The translations under genes were made by a program, and so were the position numbers. Source: an uncultured Pseudomonadota bacterium (GTDB lineage: Bacteria > Pseudomonadota > Gammaproteobacteria > Burkholderiales > Methylophilaceae). From it: DNA of 43,312 bases. Location of the stretch: assembly GCA_903846555.1 (NCBI GenBank), contig CAINBI010000064.1:1-43312 (forward strand), in the 5' to 3' direction. Under the pieces are notes generated by a model, which saw only the letters and a list, made by a program, of their open reading frames with translations, was not told the origin of the DNA and ran no database searches. Below are positions 31,306-40,412 of this stretch, in pieces. The stretch's first letter is position 1. Every line of letters begins with the position of its first letter.

Positions 31306-33942
31306 CTAAAACCTGCTTATAGCCTCCTTAATTAAACTAAATTGCTCTTTTTCCACCCACACAAAACAGCATTTTCCACCACTACGTTGCGCCCATAATT
31401 CGCCTATTTTTTTCTTTTCATCGCTGTCGCGGCTCTCAGCGATATGCGCCCCTTTGTATTCCAATGCAACAATCAAACCGCTTTGCATTTTAATCACAAA
31501 GTCTGGGTAAAATTTATCACTAGCGGTTTGTAGCCAAAAAGAATTTGGTTTTTTCTCTACGTTTCGCACCCACCACTCAATGCCATCTAGCTGATTCGCA
31601 ATATATTCAGCGCAGTTAAACTCTTCACCACTTGATTTTAGATTGCCGATGACAGGAAAAAAGTGTCTTTTTAACGGCAGTAAACCAGTGTAAGGCACAT
31701 CGTAGCCATAGCGACCTTGTTCAAAGGTAATAGCGTGTTCATCTCGAAGTGAGAATTTATCTGCGTCCGAAAATAAATCATTAAATACTTGCTGTTTAGC
31801 CAGCGTTAAACCTGCTACTAATTTGCGCTCAAGCGCACCACGTAACCTAAATTTACGGTAAGCCAATTCGTCTAACTCAAAACCACGCTTTTCAATTAAG
31901 TAAGTCACGGCTGCGTTTAACCAAGCCACTTTTTGCGCGCGGTCTGCATATACGGTAGATAAGTTACGGTCCAGCCAGCCGACTAAATCAACGGCCGACC
32001 AGCCCTGCTCTTGGTCAAACAAAGCGAGTTGACTATCTAGCCTATCGTAAACATCACATTCAATTTTTTCTAATTGCGATATTGAAAGCCTTGCACGGCG
32101 CATAGCTTCTACATCTTTGCTAAATTCAGCTTCATTTAACACGGCATCAAAGCTATCTATTTCCCAATCGGCATCCAGTAATGGGCTTTCATCAAACACA
32201 TCAAAAAAGCCAAACTGCTCAAAACTCAATAAAGGCACGCTTGCTCGAACACCAAGTTCCGCTGGCGTTTTCACCCGTGCTGGCGGCGCTGCTTGCAAGG
32301 CTTGCGCGGTGTCTAGTTGTTCGCGTACTTGGCGTACAGCCTCACTATTTTTAAAGGTTTCAGCCACTTTGCGTACTTGGTCGGCAGTGGCACCACCTTT
32401 AATGGTCAGCGTGCCGCTTTCAGGTGAAATTTCCACTTTTTCACGCAATGCTTTAGGCAGCAAATTAAAAGCATCTTCATTGGGTAGCATTATTGTTGTA
32501 GGGGTTTCTGCATTGGCGGCCGTTGCTGGCAGCGCAATCACTAAATCATCTACAGGCGCAAATAAATCTTGTGTGGGCATTGCGGCATCGTCGGCGGTGC
32601 GAATTAAATCGCGCGTATCAATGCGCTCAAAGCCATTTTGCACCAAGCCGTCACGTAGGTTTTGCACCGTTTCAGCTAAGCGATCAGAAACCACATAAGC
32701 ATAAGCACGGTTTAACGGCTCACGTTGTTTGCGTATGGCTTTAGGCATACGCAATACGCGCCCTAGCACTTGCTCTACCGCCGTGGCCGAGGTGGTGTTT
32801 CTAAATGAAAATAGGACATAAGCACTTGGGCAATCCCAGCCTTCGCGCAACTTATCCACGGTAATAATAAACTGTGGATAATCAGGGTCGGTTTCGCGCC
32901 TTTCGCCCAATTCATCCAACGCGCCAGTGGCAATGGCAATATGCGCAGCATTTATATGAAAATCATCCATCAATGCTTGTTTTACGCGGTCTGGGGTAAA
33001 AGTTTCTGTTTGCGCTTTGCGTTCAGCTTGAATGAGCATTACAGGCTTAATGATCTCACCCGTCAGCTTAAACTCTTCTGTAGCCTCTTGCTCCAACATG
33101 CGTAACCTTGCAATCGCATCTCGCAATGAAACCCGCCACTCGGCATGGGTTGCAAGCTCTAGCGGCAGTTTAAGCATATCTTCTGCCTGCAAGGTTGCGG
33201 CAGAAACACTACGCAATACATTGCTTGGTTGGCTGGCACGGTCTGGCGTGGCGGTAAGCTCTAATATACAAGCAGGGTTTAAGCTTAATAAAGTATCAAC
33301 CGCCAGCGGGTTACCTTGGTTATGCGCTTCATCCACAATCACAAACGGGTGACGTAATCGAATCACATCCACCAAAGAATGTTCACCGCGCAAGCTTTCA
33401 GACACATTGGTAAAATGTGGCATTAACGCGCCATTTTGCCGACAAACGCGCAAACCTTCAGGCTCGTCACGTTTAAACGATTGCATGGTTGCCACAATAA
33501 TGGTGTTGGCGGTGTTCAGCGTAGAGGGCTGCAATGCCAACGCTTCATCAATATCCAGCACATTTACCGCGCCAAATAAGTCACGCATATCATCATGCAG
33601 CAATTCACCCGGAGTTTTAAGCGCGTACAGCGTTTGCAGGCGGATTGGTTTTGAAGGCACTAGCCAGATGACTAAACTATAATCGCTGGCCATAAATGCC
33701 TGGTTTACACGCGCAATCGCTTGGCCTGCTATCCGTGTTTTACCGCCGCCAGTTGGCACACGCAAACATACATAAGGAATGTCGTCAGGCGAAGGCAATG
33801 CGTTGTAATGTAGCGCATACCCAAAGTTAGCTAAGGTGCTTTCAGCAAAAGCGGCTTTAGCACTTTTTAATTCTTTGGCTCGGCTTAAAAAGCCCGCGTA
33901 GGCGTCTAATAAATTGCTTTGATATTCTTTTAATGGCGACAT
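31306..33942 (-). CDS. res: Type III restriction endonuclease Res subunit
   Basis: This 878-residue superfamily-2 helicase-nuclease, with Mod, cleaves unmethylated DNA. I prefer the ATG at 33942 (MSPLKEYQ) over 34002. Motifs: Walker A VPTGGGKT (about 62-69), DEAH box FVIVDEAHN, ELTATPD, the FSFRNTTSATAVEQVLGRVLRMP motif VI region, and a C-terminal PD-(D/E)xK nuclease with YPDFVIK...VALEYKG. It looks intact. It is downstream of mod on the same strand, separated by a palindrome-bearing gap. The Mod-Res complex translocates or slides on DNA using ATP and cuts beyond its site. Confidence 0.85.
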   Translation of the reverse strand: MSPLKEYQSNLLDAYAGFLSRAKELKSAKAAFAESTLANFGYALHYNALPSPDDIPYVCLRVPTGGGKTRIAGQAIARVNQAFMASDYSLVIWLVPSKPIRLQTLYALKTPGELLHDDMRDLFGAVNVLDIDEALALQPSTLNTANTIIVATMQSFKRDEPEGLRVCRQNGALMPHFTNVSESLRGEHSLVDVIRLRHPFVIVDEAHNQGNPLAVDTLLSLNPACILELTATPDRASQPSNVLRSVSAATLQAEDMLKLPLELATHAEWRVSLRDAIARLRMLEQEATEEFKLTGEIIKPVMLIQAERKAQTETFTPDRVKQALMDDFHINAAHIAIATGALDELGERRETDPDYPQFIITVDKLREGWDCPSAYVLFSFRNTTSATAVEQVLGRVLRMPKAIRKQREPLNRAYAYVVSDRLAETVQNLRDGLVQNGFERIDTRDLIRTADDAAMPTQDLFAPVDDLVIALPATAANAETPTTIMLPNEDAFNLLPKALREKVEISPESGTLTIKGGATADQVRKVAETFKNSEAVRQVREQLDTAQALQAAPPARVKTPAELGVRASVPLLSFEQFGFFDVFDESPLLDADWEIDSFDAVLNEAEFSKDVEAMRRARLSISQLEKIECDVYDRLDSQLALFDQEQGWSAVDLVGWLDRNLSTVYADRAQKVAWLNAAVTYLIEKRGFELDELAYRKFRLRGALERKLVAGLTLAKQQVFNDLFSDADKFSLRDEHAITFEQGRYGYDVPYTGLLPLKRHFFPVIGNLKSSGEEFNCAEYIANQLDGIEWWVRNVEKKPNSFWLQTASDKFYPDFVIKMQSGLIVALEYKGAHIAESRDSDEKKKIGELWAQRSGGKCCFVWVEKEQFSLIKEAISRF

Positions 33943-34010
33943 AATATTTTCTTTTTTATAGTTCGAGAGATTTGCACGAGGCAACATTAACCCTAAAAAC
34001 ACAACAAATT

Positions 34011-34083
34011 CGTCATCCTCGCGTAGGCGGGGATCCAGTTAGCTAGTTGACTCGCCTAGATTCCCGCCTACGCGGGAATGACG
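34011..34083. repeat. Large palindrome of dRS3/REP type
   Basis: The outer arms 34011-34034 and 34060-34083 match over 24 bp with three mismatches, all compatible with G-U pairing in RNA. The right arm is itself a palindrome, ATTCCCGCCTACGCGGGAAT. This is the widespread ATTCCC...GGGAAT intergenic repeat pattern. It lies between res and mod. Confidence 0.75.
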
Positions 34084-34157
34084 ATAACTGGGGATTTTTT
34101 ATTAATTTAAGCTAATTCAGCCTAATGTAAAGCGCACAGTTAGATATTTCAAACCAA

Positions 34158-34199
34158 GATTCTAAACCTAGGATTCTAAATCTAGGATTCTAAACCCAA
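34158..34199. repeat. 14-bp tandem repeat at the end of mod
   Basis: Three units of GATTCTAAACCTAG-type sequence start at 34158, 34172 and 34186 (second unit one change, third unit two). The mod stop codon lies inside the 34186 unit, so copy-number change would not alter the protein. Confidence 0.7.
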
Positions 34200-35929
34200 G
34201 ATTTCACAGTCAATTCATAAGGCAATTGCTTAAATTCAAGCTTCATACGCGCAAGTTTTGTTTTATCAAAACGGCTACGCGCGCCATACACCACACGCTG
34301 GCCATCATGCACTGGCAATACCGCCAACGTGCGATTATTCAATACATTACCGCCTAAATCGCCACGGTCTTTTAATATGCCGTTAAACAGCAAGTAAATG
34401 GCTTTGCTTTTATACACGCCCAACAATGGCGAGGGCGTTAAAGCTTTGGCGTAGCCAGTGCCAGTTTCTGTAAACCAGACGAATTCCGCCAGTTCAGCAA
34501 AGGTAACATCAGCGCGAATTTGGCCTTGCGCGGTAAATAAGGGTTCAGGCGAGAGTTTGCAAAACTTAAAGCTGCCACCTAAGCCGGCAACTGGCGTTTT
34601 ATTTTTTCCTGTCAGCGGAACGTAACCCTCTATAGCTTTTCGTACTCTTTGACACGTTTTGTTTTTAGCTACACTATAATCCAGCTCTGCAAGAATGAAA
34701 TTACGTGGCACTTTAGAATATTGATTGAGCTTTAATACTGCATGCCCAGTTGTTCCAGAACCAGCAAAACTATCTAAAATTAAATCACCTTCATCTGTAA
34801 CCATTCCAATTAAATCAGCTATCACATCTGAATCTTTTGGAAACTGAAAAGCGCCAGCTCCAAGTATTGCCTCAACTTCTAGTGTAGCTGCGCGTCCATC
34901 GGTGTAAAACACGCTAAGCATTGGCTCTACATCAATTTCAAACAAATAACTTTTACGATTAGGTATCGTTGTATGGTTTTTACCAAAATGAATACGTGGA
35001 GGGTCTTCTTTTAATGCTTTAATGGTAGTGTCTTCTTCCCAGCGCCACCCGGTGGAAGGCATTGCGCAAGCTTGTTGTGTCACAGGGTGAATAATTGGAT
35101 AACGCGGACGACTTTCTCTTCCATCATCAGGTCCATGAAAATTATCTGGGAAATAAAGCCCTCGGTTATCTGACCAATTGTAATGTTTGTGAGATTTTCG
35201 CGGGTCAGTTTTAGGCATTGCCCTATACCAAGCCATCATCTCTTTACGAATTTCAGCATGATTGTTTTCATGTTTTTTACGCAAGGCTTCATAGAAATCT
35301 AAAACATCATCAATGCCAGGCTTTCTACGCCGCCATTTAATGTTTTTTTCTTTTAGTAATGCATTATTTTTAACGAAAGCAACAATATATTCGTGAGTTA
35401 CTGAAACTAACTTTGAGTCACCTTTTTTTCCTTTCTCCCAAACTATAGTAGCAACTTCGTTAGCTGCACCAAATATCTCCCGCATTAAAGCCTGAAGATT
35501 TCCAACTTCATTATCATCAATCGAAACAAATATCGCCCCATCCTCACGCAAAAACTGTTTAAGTAATAACAAGCGCGGATACATCATGCACAGCCAGCGG
35601 TCGTGCCTATCCAGCGTTTCGCCTTCTTTGCCCACCACTTCACCCAACCAGCGTTTAATTTCCGGGCTGTTCACGTTGTCGTTATACACCCAGCCTTCGT
35701 TGCCGGTATTATACGGCGGGTCTATATAAATGCACTTTACCTGTCCAGCGTAGCGCGGCAGCAAGGCTTTAAGCGCGTGCAGGTTATCGCCCTGCACAAT
35801 CAGGTTTTCGTTTTCTGGGTTAGCTGCCTCACCGCAGCTGAGTTCAGCCACTGGTTGCAACATTCTAAACGACACCTGTTTGTGGTGTTGAGTAACCGCT
35901 TCTTTACCTATCCAATTGAGTGAGGGCAT
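34190..35929 (-). CDS. mod: Type III DNA-methyltransferase Mod subunit
   Basis: This 579-residue N6-adenine methyltransferase of the beta class reads YIDPPYNTGNEGWVYND (catalytic DPPY, residue about 70-86) before the SAM motif DSFAGSGTTGHAVLKLN (about 395). The target-recognition region lies between them. It modifies the site and gives the Mod-Res complex its specificity. The stop lies within a 14-bp tandem repeat. Upstream on the same strand is a toxin-antitoxin pair, so antitoxin-toxin-mod-res may form one defence cluster. No N-terminal simple repeat of the phase-variable type is seen. Confidence 0.9.
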   Translation of the reverse strand: MPSLNWIGKEAVTQHHKQVSFRMLQPVAELSCGEAANPENENLIVQGDNLHALKALLPRYAGQVKCIYIDPPYNTGNEGWVYNDNVNSPEIKRWLGEVVGKEGETLDRHDRWLCMMYPRLLLLKQFLREDGAIFVSIDDNEVGNLQALMREIFGAANEVATIVWEKGKKGDSKLVSVTHEYIVAFVKNNALLKEKNIKWRRRKPGIDDVLDFYEALRKKHENNHAEIRKEMMAWYRAMPKTDPRKSHKHYNWSDNRGLYFPDNFHGPDDGRESRPRYPIIHPVTQQACAMPSTGWRWEEDTTIKALKEDPPRIHFGKNHTTIPNRKSYLFEIDVEPMLSVFYTDGRAATLEVEAILGAGAFQFPKDSDVIADLIGMVTDEGDLILDSFAGSGTTGHAVLKLNQYSKVPRNFILAELDYSVAKNKTCQRVRKAIEGYVPLTGKNKTPVAGLGGSFKFCKLSPEPLFTAQGQIRADVTFAELAEFVWFTETGTGYAKALTPSPLLGVYKSKAIYLLFNGILKDRGDLGGNVLNNRTLAVLPVHDGQRVVYGARSRFDKTKLARMKLEFKQLPYELTVKSWV

Positions 35930-35978
35930 AGTTATTTTTCTTTTATTTAATCAATGTTGGTACGCAATTAAAACTACC

Positions 35979-36278
35979 TTAAAGGTAATCATCTTCGCGC
36001 TGATGTCTTACCGCTAAAATGGTGACGTTATTATTTTCTTCTATTTCAAACAGTGCCACATAACCGCTGGTGCCAAAGGTGATGATGAGTTCTCTTAAAA
36101 ACGGGCTATCTGCGTTGGCTTTTCTACAGGTAAAAGGGAATGTTGCTAGTAGCTCAATGGCTTTGTTAATGGCTTGCAGTGCGTGCTTGGCGGCCTGAAT
36201 ATCGCGCTCTGCTAAAAAACGGTATAAGCGTTTTAGGTCTTCACGCGCTACTTTGGTAAATCTAATTTGATAACTCAA
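35979..36278 (-). CDS. ParE/RelE-family toxin
   Basis: This 99-residue protein has the RelE/ParE fold signature: YQIRFTKVAREDLKRLYRFLAERD, then ALQAINKAIELLATFP, RELIITFGTSGYVALFEIEENNNVTILAVRHQRED. Such toxins either cleave ribosome-bound mRNA (RelE) or poison gyrase (ParE); the C-terminal VRHQREDDY resembles the ParE type more. It is paired with the antitoxin gene 12 nt upstream and lies just before mod. Confidence 0.82.
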   Translation of the reverse strand: MSYQIRFTKVAREDLKRLYRFLAERDIQAAKHALQAINKAIELLATFPFTCRKANADSPFLRELIITFGTSGYVALFEIEENNNVTILAVRHQREDDYL

Positions 36279-36290
36279 AACAAGTGCTTA

Positions 36291-36557
36291 TTAAGCTTGC
36301 TTGAGTGCTTGCTGGTAAATGTCATCTAACTCCGCCATCACGCTGTCGGCTGAATAATATTCTTGCTTGGCTTTGGCATCGTCACGCGAGGCAATGCCTC
36401 GGCTAATAAAGGCTTGGCTATATAAGCGGCGTTCAATATTAGCGCGTAATGATTCTTCTACAAAGCTTGAGAGCGTTTCACCATTGGCAAGCACACTTTG
36501 TGCGGCGGCTCTTAATTGCGGTTCTACGCGTAAAGCTGGAATTGTGGCAGTTTTCAT
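36291..36557 (-). CDS. Antitoxin with ribbon-helix-helix N-terminus
   Basis: This 88-residue protein begins MKTATIPALRVEPQLRAAAQSVLANGETLSSFVEESLRANI, a ribbon-helix-helix unit that binds operator DNA. The charged C-terminal tail (DDAKAKQEYYSADSVMAELDDIYQ) would wrap the toxin. The antitoxin-first order is typical of parDE/relBE operons. It should repress its own promoter. Confidence 0.8.
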   Translation of the reverse strand: MKTATIPALRVEPQLRAAAQSVLANGETLSSFVEESLRANIERRLYSQAFISRGIASRDDAKAKQEYYSADSVMAELDDIYQQALKQA

Positions 36558-36702
36558 ATCAATATTCCCGTGTAATGCATTTGAATTACAGTAGCATAAA
36601 ATTGTTTAAATTGGTATTTGCTTGCAAACAAAAGTAGGGGCATTCTGGCAATGTTCTAGTCTTGCATCATCCATTGAGTAGCAAATTGATAGGAAGTTGT
36701 TT

Positions 36703-37797
36703 TTAGAACAATTGCATCACCAATGGTGGCGCAACCGATACGGTTTTAATACTAAAATCATAAACCGTAACGGTCTTTTCACTTTCAGTTTCTACCGCCA
36801 CACGCCATTTTCCAGCTTGTAAATTCTGCTTGTAGGTGTAACCCCTAAAGCCGTTGTAACGCCCGCCAGATAAGGTGAAGCCTATATGTGATTGCGTTAT
36901 CCAGCCTTGATTTTTATCATAAATCTGCCAGCGATGATAAAGCTTTGTATTCAAGCCTGGGGGTGCAAAAACGGATGAGATGCAGTACACCCGTTGGCCT
37001 GGTGTAACTTGTAGATCAGTACTGGTTTTATGCCAAAACACCCACCAGTTAGATGGTTGTTGCGTCAGTTGGTAATCACCATTGATTTTGGTGAGTGAGT
37101 AGGCCACCGCAATGTCGCGTTTTACTAGGGGTACTGGCGGAATCATATCACCGGCATAAGCCAACATTAGCCCCGCAGCAATCAACCAGGCTGGCTTAAT
37201 GCTACCGAAGTGGTTAGGCGTGGTTTTGTATAGCCAATGCGCGGCAGCTAGCCCCATTAAGGTGCTTAAATAAAACCAAATGGGCTGAATGCTGCCGATT
37301 AAAAAGGGTAGGGCAAAGTTAAACAGTAGCATCGCGCAAAAGCCAAACAGCGCCCAACTTAGGGTGAAGCGTTTATATTCATCTTCTAAATACTCATTGC
37401 CTACCAGCATGGCGCCTAACAACAAGCACATGAGCCAGGCCAGCCAATGGCTTGCGCTTTTAAAGTATAGAATAAATAAAGAGCTTAATAAGTTGCCAAA
37501 GATGAATTGCAATAAAAAGTAGGGGAAGTTTGGCCAGTGGTATTTCTTGAGGTTAAGTTTTATGTAAATTTTGCTTAACCAGTTTGGTAAGTTGGTCGAA
37601 TCAGCCAAAATATAGCTAGGCCGCCCGATGACGTACAGAATTAAACCTGCGGTAGCTAAATAAGCGCCAAAGATGCATAAATCTTGCGCTGCCACGCTAT
37701 GCCCAATGGTGAAGGCATCCCAAGCAAAACCGCCGAAAAAGAACATGGCGGGGAAAAACTCGCGTACTTTTGCGAGCTTTTTTGCTAGATTTTGCAT
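36703..37797 (-). CDS. DUF2914 membrane protein
   Basis: This 364-residue inner-membrane protein starts at the internal ATG 37797 (MQNLAKKLAKV); 37830 is possible. The N-terminal 215 residues contain about seven hydrophobic helices. The C-terminal 110 residues form the DUF2914 domain: VYCISSVFAPPGLNTKLYHRWQIYDKNQGW, then GGRYNGFRGYTYKQNLQAGKWRVAVETE (given as landmarks), predicted on the periplasmic side as a beta-sandwich. The role of the family is not known. It lies 79 bp after the following membrane-protein gene on the same strand and may share its transcript. Confidence 0.75.
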   Translation of the reverse strand: MQNLAKKLAKVREFFPAMFFFGGFAWDAFTIGHSVAAQDLCIFGAYLATAGLILYVIGRPSYILADSTNLPNWLSKIYIKLNLKKYHWPNFPYFLLQFIFGNLLSSLFILYFKSASHWLAWLMCLLLGAMLVGNEYLEDEYKRFTLSWALFGFCAMLLFNFALPFLIGSIQPIWFYLSTLMGLAAAHWLYKTTPNHFGSIKPAWLIAAGLMLAYAGDMIPPVPLVKRDIAVAYSLTKINGDYQLTQQPSNWWVFWHKTSTDLQVTPGQRVYCISSVFAPPGLNTKLYHRWQIYDKNQGWITQSHIGFTLSGGRYNGFRGYTYKQNLQAGKWRVAVETESEKTVTVYDFSIKTVSVAPPLVMQLF

Positions 37798-37875
37798 TGG
37801 TGGCGATTGTTTAATTTGAGTGAACAACATGTCAAGTATGCCTAAATTAACGAGGTAACGCTGGCTGCTGAAAGT

Positions 37876-38304
37876 TTAGTTAATTAGGCTGGCAAGTATG
37901 AATCCAATCACAATGCCAGTAATCAGCGAAATGGTGACTGCTCGGTAAGTAATCACATCTTTAGTGTATCCACGCTTAATAGCGACGTAAGAAACCAAGT
38001 AACCGACCGCGTTTAATAACCAGATGATGGATAAACTCAGCACTTTTACCAGCAAAGGGCCAATGATAGGCACTAGCGTGATGATGCCTAATATCCAGGT
38101 AAATACATGAGAAGCTGCCGCCAGTAGTACCACGCCGGTGGTGACGGCTTTAGCATGCCAGCCAAAATGCCAAGCCGCAAAAACAGCCAATGTCAGTATG
38201 ATACTTAATGGCAACATCCATTTCCATGCGCCGCGCTTGCTTGGCGAGGTAATGGTTTCTTCGTTGAATATATGGGCGTTATCTGGTGGGGTTGGTAGGG
38301 TCAT
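37876..38304 (-). CDS. Hypothetical membrane protein
   Basis: This 142-residue protein has a short soluble N-terminus and about four hydrophobic segments (WMLPLSIILTLAVFAAWHF, VTTGVVLLAAASHVFTWIL, TLVPIIGPLLVKVLSLSII, VTISLITGIVIGFILASLI). No family is recognised. It is the first of two membrane-protein genes read on the minus strand. Confidence 0.6.
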   Translation of the reverse strand: MTLPTPPDNAHIFNEETITSPSKRGAWKWMLPLSIILTLAVFAAWHFGWHAKAVTTGVVLLAAASHVFTWILGIITLVPIIGPLLVKVLSLSIIWLLNAVGYLVSYVAIKRGYTKDVITYRAVTISLITGIVIGFILASLIN

Positions 38305-38463
38305 TGTTGGTATGGCAAATTATTGTCTATGCAAAAACGTATCATACATTTATTTTTGCATAGACTTATGCCTTTATAAAGTGGCTTAACGTTCATATAG
38401 TTAACTTTGTATTTAGCAGTGAGATATTTTCATAAAGTATTTGGTGGTTAATCTTAACGAGAA

Positions 38464-38501
38464 AAAATCGTCATCCAGATATAGGTCTGGATGACGATTT
38501 T
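38464..38501. terminator. Bidirectional intrinsic terminator
   Basis: A 16-bp perfect stem (38464-38479 with 38486-38501) and a 6-nt loop are flanked by A-runs on the left and T-runs on the right, so it works in both directions. On the minus strand it lies about 100 nt after the YcaO gene. Confidence 0.85.
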
Positions 38502-38602
38502 AATTATTTCAGATTAGAACTACGTTTATGCAAAGCTCAATCTAGTGTGCAAGTTTGTTTTAGTAGCCTACTTAGGCACAACTTTGTGTGCCTAGCTTCA
38601 AG

Positions 38603-40348
38603 CTATTTCCAAATCTTACGATAAGCCGCCAAAAGTTGTTGATGCATATGACTACCTTCCATATTTGCCCCTAGATGGCATAGGCCAAAATATTGATCGG
38701 TTTGATTGACTAAGCGTTGCGCCTGATTTAAGGTTTTAGTGCCGTACATCAGTTGCAGGTTAGCTTCAAATAGCGTTGTATCACCACTTTCTGATTCTTC
38801 GGTGGCAAACTCCTCTTTAATTTGCACTAAATTGGCAATGCAACGATAAACCTTTGAGCGTTCTGCGTTAAGTTCATTAAATTGGGCAATCCAAGCGCAG
38901 CCATCCAAAATATCATCGGTGCTATGACATGCTAATGCGGCTAGCGTTTTAAGTTCGCCGACGCGTAAATCCACCCATGTGCTATTTGGGTCAGCGCATA
39001 ACCCTATCAGCGTTGTCACTGGTAGCTCGTCAGCTAAGTCTAGTTCTAGTAGGGTTTCAAGCAGTTCGGCAGATTTTTTATGGCTTAGCGTTGGTAGGCT
39101 TAATGTAAAAGGGCGCACCAAATTGCCTACGGTATTGTTTTCCCATTGTAGTTCTTCAACTGGGTAAATTTCGGACATGCCTGGCACAAAAATTCGGCAG
39201 GCATACACGCCTAAATGTGTGAAGTCGGCGATATACATATCATGGCCGCTGCCGTGTATAGTGTTCACGCACCAGCGGTAATCTTCTTCTGTCGTGGTTC
39301 CAAAGTTCCAGTCGACAAAGTTGTAATCAGGCGTGCTGCGTAAGAAATCCCAGCTAATCACGCCGCTGGAATCCACAAAATGGATTTCTAAGTTTTGTGA
39401 ATCAGCAATTTCTTCCATATCAAAACCTGGAGCCGCAAAGTTTTTAAGGCCATTGATGGCGCGGCCTTGCAGTAGTTCGGTCAATGCACGTTCTAGCGCC
39501 ACTTCAAAACGCGGATGTGCGCCAAAGCTAGCAAAGCAACCTTGGTCTTCAGGGTGCAATAGCGTCACGTTCATGACTGGATATTGCCCACCTAAAGAGG
39601 CATCTTTTACTAGAATGCCGTAACCGGCATCGCGTAAACCTTTAATGCCAGCGGCAATGCGCGGGTAGCGATTAAGCACCTCTTCTGGCACATCTGGCAG
39701 GCAAATGCCTTCGCGGATAATTTTAAATTTGATGTCGCGCTCAAAAATCTCGGCTAAGGCCTGAGTGCGCGCTTCCATCATAGTGTTGCCGGCAGACATA
39801 CCGTTGCTGACATACAAATTGCCAATGAGGTTGACGGGAAATAATACAGTTTTTTCATCACGTAAACGGGTATAAGGAATCGCACAAATGCCACGTTCTG
39901 CATTGCCTGAGTTTAAGTCTATCAGTTGGCTGGCAAGCGCGCCGCCCTCAGGGTTGTAAAACTTTTGTAGTTCTGGTGTAAGTAGCGCTTTAGGCCACTT
40001 GTCACCCTTAACCGTGAACCATTGCTCGTTAGGATAATGCACAAATTTTTGATTGGCGATGGTTTCGCCTAAGTAAAAATGCGTCCAAAAATAATTGGTG
40101 CTTAAACGCTCAAAATATTCACCCAGCGCACTCGCACGGGCGGCCAGTTTTGAAGCACCTTTACCATTGGTAAATAAGCGTGTGCAATCTTTATCAATGA
40201 CATGCACAGACCAAATGCCTTCAATTTCATTGAGCCAGGATTTTTCTTCTACATGAATGCCAAGCGCCTCTAGCTTGCCTTGCAGCGTACTGATAGATGA
40301 TTCAAGTGAGGCATCTTTGCTCGGGATAAAGGTTTCTGTGGTATTCAT
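38603..40348 (-). CDS. ycaO: YcaO-domain protein
   Basis: This 581-residue protein starts at MNTTETF (40348), the usual N-terminus, rather than 40456. YcaO enzymes use ATP to activate amide oxygens. The E. coli-type long YcaO, which this resembles, is linked to RimO-dependent methylthiolation of ribosomal protein S12. ATP-binding motifs are visible: SALGEYFERLSTNYFW, MEARTQALAEIFERDIKF, RALTELLQGR. The C-terminal 170 residues are the helical extension of the E. coli type. No precursor peptide or cyclodehydratase partner gene lies nearby, which argues against peptide natural-product synthesis. Confidence 0.88.
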   Translation of the reverse strand: MNTTETFIPSKDASLESSISTLQGKLEALGIHVEEKSWLNEIEGIWSVHVIDKDCTRLFTNGKGASKLAARASALGEYFERLSTNYFWTHFYLGETIANQKFVHYPNEQWFTVKGDKWPKALLTPELQKFYNPEGGALASQLIDLNSGNAERGICAIPYTRLRDEKTVLFPVNLIGNLYVSNGMSAGNTMMEARTQALAEIFERDIKFKIIREGICLPDVPEEVLNRYPRIAAGIKGLRDAGYGILVKDASLGGQYPVMNVTLLHPEDQGCFASFGAHPRFEVALERALTELLQGRAINGLKNFAAPGFDMEEIADSQNLEIHFVDSSGVISWDFLRSTPDYNFVDWNFGTTTEEDYRWCVNTIHGSGHDMYIADFTHLGVYACRIFVPGMSEIYPVEELQWENNTVGNLVRPFTLSLPTLSHKKSAELLETLLELDLADELPVTTLIGLCADPNSTWVDLRVGELKTLAALACHSTDDILDGCAWIAQFNELNAERSKVYRCIANLVQIKEEFATEESESGDTTLFEANLQLMYGTKTLNQAQRLVNQTDQYFGLCHLGANMEGSHMHQQLLAAYRKIWK

Positions 40349-40412
40349 GGTGAAAGCTCTTAGGAAAAAAGGTGAAAAGGGTGAAAGAATATCATGGTGG
40401 GCTAATAATGAA

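Noticed and set aside
32117-32698. 193-codon plus-strand frame opposite res
   Set aside because: Low-complexity Ser/Ala composition typical of an antisense shadow; the res frame has helicase motifs.
38603-40348. YcaO as part of an azoline peptide cluster
   Set aside because: No precursor peptide, docking protein or dehydrogenase nearby; the long helical C-terminus is of the E. coli housekeeping type.
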